From: Caldithrix sp.
GTDB lineage: Bacteria > KSB1 > UBA2214 > DYKH01
Length of the DNA: 64,000 nt
Direction of reading: 5' to 3'
NCBI GenBank assembly: GCA_020722685.1
Contig: DYKH01000010.1
Coordinates: 1 to 64,000 of the forward strand
Shown piece by piece: positions 9,044 to 16,615 of this stretch. Positions within the stretch are counted from its first letter, which is position 1. Every line of letters begins with the position of its first letter. The position numbers and the translations under genes were made by a program. The notes below the pieces were generated by a model that was given only the letters and a program-made list of their open reading frames with translations, did no database searches and had not been told where the DNA came from.

Positions 9044-10750
9044 TTACAGTGCCTTAATTCGGAATCCCAGTATTTCCGGATCATTATTGAAAATCCAGCC
9101 AACGGCCTCGCCGATCTCGATGGTATCATTCAAATAGGTGCCACGACCATAGGCAGCGGAACCGTGGTCGACAAAGCAGGTGCGCGACCGCTGCATGGCC
9201 TTGAAGCGTTCTTGCCAAATCTTCATATTTGCAACCCGCAGATCAACCCATCCTTTTTTCGCCCATTTATCCAAATTCTGCGGATTCGCATCCAGCTCAT
9301 ATACACCCCGATACTCGGGGATGTTTATTTTCGGACCGCGCAAGAGCGTTTTGCCGTTCGAGAGTAGAATCGGCACTCCTATGGAAACGATAATATGCCG
9401 GATCGGATGCCGGATGACGTGGTTCTCCAATACGCTGGAAATCTCTCTCGCATCCGTTTGGATGACATTGTTCAACGTCTTGTATTTCGCTTTCAGGAGG
9501 TGAGCCTCATAAAGCAGCTTGGAAAGCTCGGGAGGTCCTAATTGTCCGAGCGCAATACTATGCGAGTTGGTTTTTTCTTCCAGCAGCCGCATTTCCTCCA
9601 GAACGGGCGCGCGCAAGATTCCAGCGCGGTAGCTGGGATCCATCACGGCTCCGTCAATGGCAGCGATGACATCCTTGCCGGTGTTGCTGCCGGCGATTTC
9701 CAGCACCACGTTTTGCGCAATTTCTTCGGGAGTAATAAATTCCATCTGATACATGGTGGTGATCGCTTCAAACTCGCCGCGGGTAAAAAAGCCGTTTTCT
9801 CCCGTGTCAACGCCGACCATTTTTAACTCGTCTGTCTGCGCATAGCCGACATCGGGGGCGATGTTGAGCGTTTCCCCTAACTCTAACCTTTTTGCATGAA
9901 AGATCGGCACCGGCTTGCCGTTCTTGCGTATGACGCGATAATCCACTTTTTTGTATCCAATGAGCGCCGCCGGCTTGATTTCTTTGACGATCGGGGATTC
10001 CGGAGTCCGCGCCATGAGAAATAGCAAGCCGGTATGGGCAAAGGCAACCGCGGTTTTGGACATCAGCTTGGCGCTGGGCTTGTCCTCACTGTGCGTGTAA
10101 GGAATGTTCAGCCCCATCCCCCCTGTTCCGGTCGTGCCGATTTTGAGATAGATTCGTGTGCCGACCTTGATCATGGCATCATGCAAAAGCTGAATATGGC
10201 GAATCAGTTGGGGAATGGACTGGCTGACCAAGAGGCCGTTTATCTTTTGCGCCATTTCCCAAGGCAGATGAATGCCATCTTTGGCGGCGTTTGTCCCCTC
10301 GCTCGCCAGATGCAGAAAATTGCCGATCTCTATGGAGCTGATATGGACATCCTGGTAGCTGATGGCCGTAGCTGTATTGATAGCATCGACTATGATATCC
10401 GGCTTGAATTTGTAAACGAGATCGACCAATAAGGATCGGCCATAAGAAGCTGACTTTTCCCCAAAGACGTCTTCGAACAAGCTATACAACTGAGAGGGAT
10501 TTTCGATGATTTCTTTTCGGGTCTTTTCGGCAAATTCGGACCGCAGAAAAATATCGCCCCAAGTGCCGTCAAAGGTGACGCTGGGAAACTCTTTGCGCAG
10601 CTTATTGAGGGCTTCACGAACTTCTCTTTGATACAGCGAAACGATGACGATCAGACTGGGCTTCAAATCCTTGGCTATCTGCCGGGCTATTTGAAAGCCT
10701 ACCAATCCGGCGCCACCCAGGATCATCACCTTATCCGCCAGTTTTTTCAT
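9044..10750 (-). CDS. NAD(P)-binding Rossmann-fold protein of unknown function
   Basis: This is a 568-residue soluble protein. The N-terminus has a dinucleotide-binding loop (VMILGGAGLVGFQIA, residues ~8-22) like short-chain dehydrogenases/epimerases or saccharopine dehydrogenase. DIIVDAINTATAIS follows at about 115. The remainder has conserved-looking parts such as KIGTTGTGGMGLNIPYTHSE and SIGVPILLSNGKTLLRGP that I cannot assign to a known enzyme. The usual YxxxK catalytic pair of epimerases is not evident. Its start is 12 bp after the ispG stop codon, so the two genes probably form an operon and a link to isoprenoid metabolism is possible but unproven. Substrate unknown. Confidence 0.75.
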   Translation of the reverse strand: MKKLADKVMILGGAGLVGFQIARQIAKDLKPSLIVIVSLYQREVREALNKLRKEFPSVTFDGTWGDIFLRSEFAEKTRKEIIENPSQLYSLFEDVFGEKSASYGRSLLVDLVYKFKPDIIVDAINTATAISYQDVHISSIEIGNFLHLASEGTNAAKDGIHLPWEMAQKINGLLVSQSIPQLIRHIQLLHDAMIKVGTRIYLKIGTTGTGGMGLNIPYTHSEDKPSAKLMSKTAVAFAHTGLLFLMARTPESPIVKEIKPAALIGYKKVDYRVIRKNGKPVPIFHAKRLELGETLNIAPDVGYAQTDELKMVGVDTGENGFFTRGEFEAITTMYQMEFITPEEIAQNVVLEIAGSNTGKDVIAAIDGAVMDPSYRAGILRAPVLEEMRLLEEKTNSHSIALGQLGPPELSKLLYEAHLLKAKYKTLNNVIQTDAREISSVLENHVIRHPIRHIIVSIGVPILLSNGKTLLRGPKINIPEYRGVYELDANPQNLDKWAKKGWVDLRVANMKIWQERFKAMQRSRTCFVDHGSAAYGRGTYLNDTIEIGEAVGWIFNNDPEILGFRIKAL

Positions 10751-10762
10751 ACAGCCATTTCC

Positions 10763-11827
10763 TTATGCTTTATCGGATTTCTGCCAGCTCATGATTTCCA
10801 GCAAAAGCTCATCGACAATCTTGTCTTCCGGGATTCTACGAATGACTTGACCTCTTTTGAACAATGTCGCGCCGTTCTTACCGCAAGCAACGCCGATGTC
10901 GGCATGCTTGGCCTCACCCGGTCCATTCACCGGACAACCCATGACCGCGACGGTTATCGGTTTGTCAATATTGGTCAATCGCCTTTCGACCTCGTTGGCG
11001 ATGGAAACCAGATCCACCTCGGTCCGTCCGCAGGTGGGACAAGAAATGAGGGTAACACCTTTGGAAGCGAGGCCAAGGCTTTTTAGGATTTGGAAGCCGG
11101 CCACAACTTCTTCAACCGGATCACCGGTGAGAGAGACCCGCAGTGTATCGCCAATGCCCTCATTCAGCAAAATTCCTAAAGCAACGGCGGATCTAATGGT
11201 CCCTGTTCTAACCGTTCCGGCTTCTGTCACTCCAATATGGAGCGGAACGTCGGTTTGTCGCGAAGCTTCGCGATAAGCCTGCACGGTATTCATTACATCC
11301 GAGGATTTCAGGGAAAGAACCAAATCCTCAGCCCCAAATTCCCGACAGGCCTCGACATTCCGCAGCGCGCTTTTCACCAAAGCGGCTACGGAAGGCCCTC
11401 CCTCCTCATCCAAAATCTCTTTCTCAATAGAACCGGAATTGACACCCACCCGAATAGGGATTCTATAGGCAACCGCCTTCTTGACGACTTCGCGGAGCTT
11501 TTCCTTACCACCAATGTTGCCCGGATTGATGCGAATCTTGTCCGCCCCGGCATCCATGGAACCTAAGGCCAAGCGATGGTCAAAGTGAATATCTGCTACC
11601 AGGGGGACGGAAACCTGCTTTTTGATATCCGCAAATGCTTGAACGGCGGCGGTGTTTGGCACAGCAAGACGAACGATATGACAACCAGCTTCCTGAAGCC
11701 TATTGATTTGCGCGACGGTGGCAGTGACATCCGTCGTCTTGGTATTGGTCATGGATTGGATCGAGACAGGCGCGCCACCGCCGATGGTCACGTTTCCGAC
11801 CCGTACCACTTTTGTTGTCTGCGACAT
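10763..11827 (-). CDS. ispG: 4-hydroxy-3-methylbut-2-enyl diphosphate synthase
   Basis: IspG (GcpE) reduces 2-C-methyl-D-erythritol 2,4-cyclodiphosphate to HMBPP in the non-mevalonate isoprenoid pathway, using a [4Fe-4S] cluster. The TIM-barrel part starts with VRVGNVTIGG and contains PLVADIHFDHRLAL and KIRINPGNIG. The cluster ligands are visible as Cys263 and Cys266 (SCPTCGRTEVDL) and Cys298 (MGCPVNGPGEAKHADIG), with Glu305 in the same motif. At 354 residues it matches the short bacterial form without the large insertion found in plants and Bacteroidota. It is the first gene of a likely operon with the Rossmann protein. Confidence 0.98.
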   Translation of the reverse strand: MSQTTKVVRVGNVTIGGGAPVSIQSMTNTKTTDVTATVAQINRLQEAGCHIVRLAVPNTAAVQAFADIKKQVSVPLVADIHFDHRLALGSMDAGADKIRINPGNIGGKEKLREVVKKAVAYRIPIRVGVNSGSIEKEILDEEGGPSVAALVKSALRNVEACREFGAEDLVLSLKSSDVMNTVQAYREASRQTDVPLHIGVTEAGTVRTGTIRSAVALGILLNEGIGDTLRVSLTGDPVEEVVAGFQILKSLGLASKGVTLISCPTCGRTEVDLVSIANEVERRLTNIDKPITVAVMGCPVNGPGEAKHADIGVACGKNGATLFKRGQVIRRIPEDKIVDELLLEIMSWQKSDKA

Positions 11828-11982
11828 GAATGAGAGTAAATATGACTAGCGTGGCAACAAGATAACCACGCAGAAAGAAATGATTGTTTGTGCCGGAAAT
11901 GTTAATTATTTCTGGCTATAAAAGCAAGGCTTTTCTGGCAGGTCTGTTTTCTCCGCATTTCTTATCAGGTCAGCCTAAAGAC

Positions 11983-12037
11983 AAAAAAAGGGCGATGTTA
12001 GAGCTGAGATCTTTGATCATCTCTAACGCTGCCCTTT
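11983..12037 (-). terminator. Intrinsic terminator of the Smr-domain operon
   Basis: On the minus strand a long hairpin forms: AAAGGGC pairs with GCCCTTT and, inside it, GTTAGAG pairs with CTCTAAC, separated by a 3-nt internal loop. A T7 run follows directly (complement of 11983-11989). It starts 24 bp after the stop codon of the Smr gene. Confidence 0.9.
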
Positions 12038-12060
12038 GGAAGTCAAAAAATAGGTGACCG

Positions 12061-12411
12061 CTACTTTAAGATCACAATCGTCGCTCCCCATCCCCCATTT
12101 TCCGGCGGAGCATCCCCATAGGCTTTGACGAATGCGTTCCCTTTGAGCGTCTTGTGAGTCAGGTACTTTAACTTGCTCTTTCCTTTTCCGTGTGCAATGC
12201 GCAAGCGCTTCAAGCCCAGCAATGCGGCATTGGAAAGGAATTCTTCGATCATTTCCGGAATGATCTCCGGCGGTGTGCCGTGCAAGTCCAACTCATCGGT
12301 GACACGGATGAACTCGGGGATTCCGTCATCATCCTGCAAATCGTTTTGCTCATCAAATTCCACGCTCGGATTCCAGTAATCAATCGACGAGGCCGCAATC
12401 CATTGAATCAT
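12061..12411 (-). CDS. Smr-domain protein
   Basis: This 116-residue protein has an Smr domain in the C-terminal two thirds. The signatures are LDLHGTPPEIIPEMIEEFL near residue 42 and RIAHGKGKSKLKYLTHK near 72, ending in a Gly-rich GGWGATIVI strand. Smr domains are found at the end of MutS2 and as stand-alone proteins; family members have nicking-endonuclease activity on DNA or cleave RNA. The N-terminal 40 residues are acidic and have no recognised fold. It is 10 bp downstream of a secreted small protein gene and followed by a strong terminator, so these two form an operon end. Confidence 0.9.
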   Translation of the reverse strand: MIQWIAASSIDYWNPSVEFDEQNDLQDDDGIPEFIRVTDELDLHGTPPEIIPEMIEEFLSNAALLGLKRLRIAHGKGKSKLKYLTHKTLKGNAFVKAYGDAPPENGGWGATIVILK

Positions 12412-12421
12412 GCTCTCTCCC

Positions 12422-12871
12422 CTACTTGCTGTCCAACATAGCCCAGAGCATGAGGCCGCTCAAGCTGCCGATGATGGCGGCGACTTTGTAGCGTCCGTTC
12501 TCGCTCTTTTCGTTCTCTATTTGAACCTGCTGGTTTGTCTTTTTGCGCTGCAAATAGGCGTGGGCTTCCTTTTCATTACGCAAACGGACTTTGCCGTAAT
12601 TCAAAGCGTTCTCATCGTATTTGTCTCGCGGGTAGACGATTTTCTTTTGCTCGTCGACGACCGCAAGAAGGATTTTCTTCGATACCTTGATCCATTCGTA
12701 TTGATCCGGCGCCTTCGAAACACGAAATTCGATATAATCGTCTGCGATAAGCGAAAGCTGGCCGGGGATTTGTTGTTTATTCGCCAGCACCAAAGTATCC
12801 GCATGCAAGGCCGGCGCAGCGCCGAGAACCAATAAAACACCAAGGCTGAGGATAAACAGTTTTGTCAACAT
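12422..12871 (-). CDS. Hypothetical secreted or membrane-anchored protein
   Basis: This 149-residue protein is not recognised. It has a signal peptide (hydrophobic residues 4-22, cleavage likely after ALHA), a small beta-rich part with TLVLANKQQIPGQLSL and DDYIEFRVS (residues ~26-70), a charged helical region rich in Lys, Glu and Gln (~85-127), and a final hydrophobic segment (AAIIGSLSGLMLWAML) that could span a membrane. The likely topology is periplasmic with a C-terminal anchor. It precedes the Smr gene by 10 bp. Its ATG begins one base after the stop codon of a short helix-turn-helix relic, suggesting an older operon arrangement. Confidence 0.65.
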   Translation of the reverse strand: MLTKLFILSLGVLLVLGAAPALHADTLVLANKQQIPGQLSLIADDYIEFRVSKAPDQYEWIKVSKKILLAVVDEQKKIVYPRDKYDENALNYGKVRLRNEKEAHAYLQRKKTNQQVQIENEKSENGRYKVAAIIGSLSGLMLWAMLDSK

Positions 12872-12872
12872 T

Positions 12873-12992
12873 TCACACTCCCAAAAAAATCTTCCACACC
12901 GTTTGGCGGTTAATCCGCAAATGACGTGCCACCCACAGATGAGTTTTGCCGTTGGTATGGCTGTCTTTTTCCCATCCTAAGCCGTCTCGCAA
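12873..12992 (-). pseudogene. Relic of a Fis-type helix-turn-helix domain
   Basis: A 39-codon open segment between an in-frame TAG and a TGA encodes the string NGKTHLWVARHLRINRQTVW, continuing to KIFLGV-stop. It resembles the Fis-type helix-turn-helix at the C-terminus of NtrC-family sigma-54 activators (pattern: N-x-K-T-x-x-A-R-x-L-x-I-N-R-x-T-hydrophobic). No upstream receiver or AAA+ domain is present, so it reads as the remaining tail of a lost regulator. A TTG at 12992 could start a mini-protein, but no ribosome binding site supports it. The assignment rests on a short motif. Confidence 0.4.
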
Positions 12993-13320
12993 CTATCAAA
13001 AAAACATCCGCAAGAAGGGAACACAGCTTACCACTCGGTTAGGCTTTTACCGCTCAGCAAATCGGGAGTGTGATGAATGAAGGTCAAAGAACAAAACAGT
13101 ATTACAATCTTGACTGGCAAGCGAAGCATCATTCATCGGATGCCGCGCGTCATAAAACATCCAACGCATACCTACAAGGGCAATGTCTTCTCGGATGTAC
13201 AAAGATGTTTCCAACGTGACAGCGTTTTTGCTGTCTTAACTGCATGCTAAACCCAAAGCGGATATGGCGCTCCTGCGTCGTCCCGCAAATAGCGGACCAA
13301 AGCCAGCCGATCAAACACGA
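12993..13320. other. Noncoding gap upstream of the Fis relic, downstream of kbl
   Basis: No gene or clear repeat was recognised in these 328 bp. A small hairpin (GACAGC-GTTTTT-GCTGTC) lies at about 13218-13235, 85 bp or more beyond the kbl stop; on the minus strand it lacks a T-run, so it is not a convincing terminator. Confidence 0.4.
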
Positions 13321-14520
13321 TTAGACTATGCCAAGCCGGCTGCCGACCTGCTGAAATGCGGAGATGGCTTTGTCCAAATGCTCCTTTTCATGCGCAGCGG
13401 AAATTTGCACTCGAATTCTGGCGGAACCTTTTGGCACCACCGGATAGCTGAAGCCAATGACATAGATACCCTCTTTCAAAAGCTCAGCGGCCATGGTGTG
13501 GGCAAGCTTTTCTTCATATAGCATAATCGGCACGATGGGATGAACGCCCGGCTTGATCTCAAAGCCATTTTCTGTCATTTTTTGCCGAAAGTAAGCGGTG
13601 TTTTGCTCCAGCTTGTCCCGCAGTGCAGTCGTTTCCGAAAGCATGTCCAGAACCGCGATGGTGGCGCCGACCACCACCGGAGCCAGGGTATTCGAAAAGA
13701 GATAGGGCCGGCTTTTCTGACGTAGCCATTCGATCATTTCTTTTCTTCCCGAAGCGCAACCGCCGGAAGCACCCCCCAAGGCTTTGCCGAAAGTCGTCGT
13801 GATAATGTCGACTTTGCCTTCGACGCCACAATGCTCAATCGTTCCTCGTCCCGATTTGCCCATAAAGCCGGTGGCGTGGCTGTCATCGACCATGACGAGC
13901 GCATCGTATTTGTCAGCGAGTCGGCAAATTTCCTCCAGCTTGGCGATATCGCCATCCATGGAAAAAACACCGTCCGTAGCGATCAGCCGGTACTTGGTAT
14001 TTGCCGATTCTTTCAGCTTTTCTTCCAGGTCCGCCATGTCGCTGTGCTGATAGATGAGCCGATTCGCCTTAGTCAGTCTAACTCCATCGATGATGGAGGC
14101 GTGATTGAGCGAATCCGTGAGGATGGCACAGTCTTTGTCGAGGAACGGCTCGAATACGCCGCCATTGGCGTCAAAACAGGCGGCATACAAGATGGTGTCG
14201 TCGGTTCTCAAAAACTGCGAGACTTTGTATTCCAATTGCTTGTGAAGCTCCTGTGTACCGCAAATGAACCTCACGGACGACATGCCATATCCCCATTCAT
14301 CGAGGGCCCTGTGCGCTGCTTCAATGACCTTGGGATGGCTGGACAATCCAAGATAGTTGTTCGCACAAAAATTGAGGACCCGCTCCCCTCCTCTTACCTT
14401 GATGGTTGTTCCTTGCGGTCCCATGATAACGCGTTCTTCTTTATAAAGCGCGGCATCTCGCAGGGACTGCAATTGAGATGTCAAATCCGCTTTGAGTCTA
14501 TCGTACATTTTCTCCACCAT
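13321..14520 (-). CDS. kbl: Glycine C-acetyltransferase (2-amino-3-ketobutyrate CoA ligase)
   Basis: This pyridoxal-phosphate enzyme splits 2-amino-3-ketobutyrate with CoA into glycine and acetyl-CoA, the second step of threonine breakdown after Tdh. It belongs to the alpha-oxoamine synthase family. Signatures are [45 protein letters not shown], the [12 protein letters not shown] strand, and the PLP-lysine motif [14 protein letters not shown] place the start at the ATG of [13 protein letters not shown] because it aligns without gaps with the E. coli Kbl N-terminus; the ATG at 14508, after GGTGGAG, is an alternative, and upstream in-frame codons to 14628 look noncoding. tdh lies upstream on the same strand, separated by a repeat-rich gap. 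Confidence 0.96.
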   Translation of the reverse strand: MVEKMYDRLKADLTSQLQSLRDAALYKEERVIMGPQGTTIKVRGGERVLNFCANNYLGLSSHPKVIEAAHRALDEWGYGMSSVRFICGTQELHKQLEYKVSQFLRTDDTILYAACFDANGGVFEPFLDKDCAILTDSLNHASIIDGVRLTKANRLIYQHSDMADLEEKLKESANTKYRLIATDGVFSMDGDIAKLEEICRLADKYDALVMVDDSHATGFMGKSGRGTIEHCGVEGKVDIITTTFGKALGGASGGCASGRKEMIEWLRQKSRPYLFSNTLAPVVVGATIAVLDMLSETTALRDKLEQNTAYFRQKMTENGFEIKPGVHPIVPIMLYEEKLAHTMAAELLKEGIYVIGFSYPVVPKGSARIRVQISAAHEKEHLDKAISAFQQVGSRLGIV

Positions 14521-15065
14521 ACATAGTTTTAACGATTTCTGAGCTTTGGTTCTGTTAGCGATACATCGGGCATATCTACTTAATGCGAACTTTTCATTAA
14601 GCATTAAAAGGCAAAATTCAAAAAGCAAAACGAGAAATGAAAATGCAATATTCGGCGAGCGTGGCCGTCCAATGAACGGATGCTTTTTCAGAGCATCCTT
14701 ATGCCTTTAAGAGTGAAATTCGGCCTTTTTCGGCAAAGAGTTTAAACCGCTAATGAACGCGGATTGGCACGAATTTCTCAATTGGCGTTTATTAGCGTCC
14801 ATTCGCGGTTTAAAAGCCTTTTTGGTTGGGCTTGTCCACGTTAGGAGATTACATTCTTCCTTCTCTTCCATGTCCGGCGACGTCGGAATGCCATGGGCGT
14901 TTCTCACCGTGCTTTTTCCCTCAGTTGGCTGATCAGAATTTTGCATTTTGCCATTTGTTTTTGCAGTTTGATTCTTGCTCTTTTAGTTATTTCAGCTCCA
15001 ATTGAACCATCCATGTCGTGCTTCTTCAAAGGTACTCAATATTGGGATGGACCTTATTTTGTAAA
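14521..15065. other. Repeat-bearing gap between tdh and kbl
   Basis: These 545 bp separate two genes that are usually adjacent. The region contains a GGATGCT-7 nt-AGCATCC hairpin (14679-14699) and the best-preserved copy of the ~70-bp palindromic repeat (14741-14813). No coding potential was recognised. Confidence 0.6.
14741..14813 (-). repeat. Palindromic dispersed repeat, copy 2 (best preserved)
   Basis: The left arm TTTAAACCGCTAATGAACGC and the reverse complement of the right arm agree at 18 of 20 positions, so the whole 73-bp element is an imperfect palindrome. The centre reads GAATTTCTCAATTGG. It lies between tdh and kbl. Confidence 0.75.
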
Positions 15066-16088
15066 TCACTCTAATTCAAGAATGACTTTACCTGAATTGC
15101 CTGATAGCATAACATCAAACGCCTCCTGAAAGTCATCGAAAGCAAACTTGTGGGTAAGGACGCCGGAAATATCCAGGCCGCTTTGCAGCATGGTCTGCAT
15201 CTTGTACCAGGTTTCGAACATCTCCCGGCCGTAGATGCCTTTGATGATCAAGCCTTTGAAGATGACTTGGTCCCAATCGATGAGGGCTGTACGCGGAATG
15301 ATTCCCAGCAAAGCGACTCTGCCGCCGTGATGCATGTTCTCTAAAAGCGACTCGAAGGCCGAGGCGTTTCCGGACATTTCCATCCCGACGTCAAAGCCGA
15401 TCATTCCCAGCTCGACCATACACTCTTCGATAGAGGTTCTCGTGACATTGATGGCGCGGGTCGCCCCCAGTTTCTTGGCAAGCTCCAAGCGGTAGTCATT
15501 GACGTCGGTCACCACCACGTTGCGCGCGCCCACGTGCTTGGCAATGGCAGCCGCCATGCAGCCAATGGGGCCGGCGCCGGTGATCAGGACGTCCTCTCCT
15601 ACCAGATCGAATGACAAAGCTGCATGGGTGGCGTTGCCATAGGGATCGAAGAAGGCAGCTATTTCCGAAGGGATGCTGGGATGAACGTGCCAGGCGTTGG
15701 AGGCCGGAAGGCTAATATACTCGGCAAAACAGCCGTCGCGGTTAACGCCGATGCCGATGGTATGAGTGCAGAGATGCCTTTTGCCGGCGCGGCAGCTCCG
15801 GCAGATTCCGCAGACGATGTGACCTTCGCCGGAAACACGGTCGCCGGTTTCGTAGCCGGCCACATTCACTCCCTTGGCCACAACCTCGCCGACAAACTCG
15901 TGTCCGATGACTTGAGGCACTTTTATCGTCCGTTGCGCCCACTCATCCCATTTGTAGATATGAAGGTCGGTGCCGCATATGGCGGTCTTGGTGACTCGAA
16001 CGAGAAGATCATTGTTACCATACTCCGGAATCGGGACTTCTTCAAGCCAAAGTCCGGGCTCGGAGTACTTTTTTACCAATGCTTTCAT
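15066..16088 (-). CDS. tdh: L-threonine 3-dehydrogenase
   Basis: This zinc-dependent medium-chain dehydrogenase oxidises threonine to 2-amino-3-ketobutyrate with NAD+, feeding Kbl. Catalytic-zinc residues lie in [16 protein letters not shown] and [10 protein letters not shown]. The structural-zinc cysteines are in [15 protein letters not shown], the NAD loop is [12 protein letters not shown], and the Tdh-specific string [16 protein letters not shown] is present. The start at [12 protein letters not shown] matches the E. coli protein; an in-frame extension of 16 codons upstream is unlikely. With kbl downstream it supplies the threonine-to-glycine route. Confidence 0.97.
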   Translation of the reverse strand: MKALVKKYSEPGLWLEEVPIPEYGNNDLLVRVTKTAICGTDLHIYKWDEWAQRTIKVPQVIGHEFVGEVVAKGVNVAGYETGDRVSGEGHIVCGICRSCRAGKRHLCTHTIGIGVNRDGCFAEYISLPASNAWHVHPSIPSEIAAFFDPYGNATHAALSFDLVGEDVLITGAGPIGCMAAAIAKHVGARNVVVTDVNDYRLELAKKLGATRAINVTRTSIEECMVELGMIGFDVGMEMSGNASAFESLLENMHHGGRVALLGIIPRTALIDWDQVIFKGLIIKGIYGREMFETWYKMQTMLQSGLDISGVLTHKFAFDDFQEAFDVMLSGNSGKVILELE

Positions 16089-16615
16089 CTTTTTTGCTCT
16101 TTTGATAGGTGGATCGTTCAATCGGTGTTTCGGCAATTAAGGAAAAGGGAGCCAATTCCACATACAAATGGAGGGCCACTTGTCGATGAGAAAAGGACCG
16201 TCATGGCAAGTATCTTCTTAGTTTCAAAAGTCCGATAATTCAAAGATGGTGCGCAGAAATGAAAGGATTCCTGAATGACACGGTTTTTTATATGGCTCCT
16301 TCTAGAAATATCCAATCCTCCGGCCATCTTTAGGACCCCTGTCTTTTCCAAAAGGAATGGGGTCGAAGACTCCAAGTCACTTGCTACGACATCTTCCATC
16401 GCAAGAATCAGGATTCGTGCTCTAACTTAATAATTCCATCTGAAGGCCACCTTCGTCTCAATGGTGCCCCTAAATTGACATATTTAGGAACGCGCTTTAA
16501 ATAAACCTGCCCATTTTCCCAAACCGCGCATACATAAACGCTAATTCTTTTTCAATTCGTGTCTATCCGAGTCCGTTCGCGGTTTGAGATATAGGGAAGT
16601 TATTTAAGCCGCTCC
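16089..16615. other. Noncoding gap upstream of tdh
   Basis: These 527 bp include the tdh promoter region and, at 16521-16590, a third copy of the palindromic repeat. The rest (16100-16500) shows no recognisable gene. Any promoter elements were not convincing. Confidence 0.5.
16521..16590 (+). repeat. Palindromic dispersed repeat, copy 3 (diverged)
   Basis: It begins AAACCGCGCA and continues with CATAAACGCTAATTC and CAATTCGTGTCTATCCG, then ends TTCGCGGTTT. These blocks match the reverse complement of copy 2 in the same order. It lies directly downstream of the phospholipase D-like gene. Confidence 0.65.
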
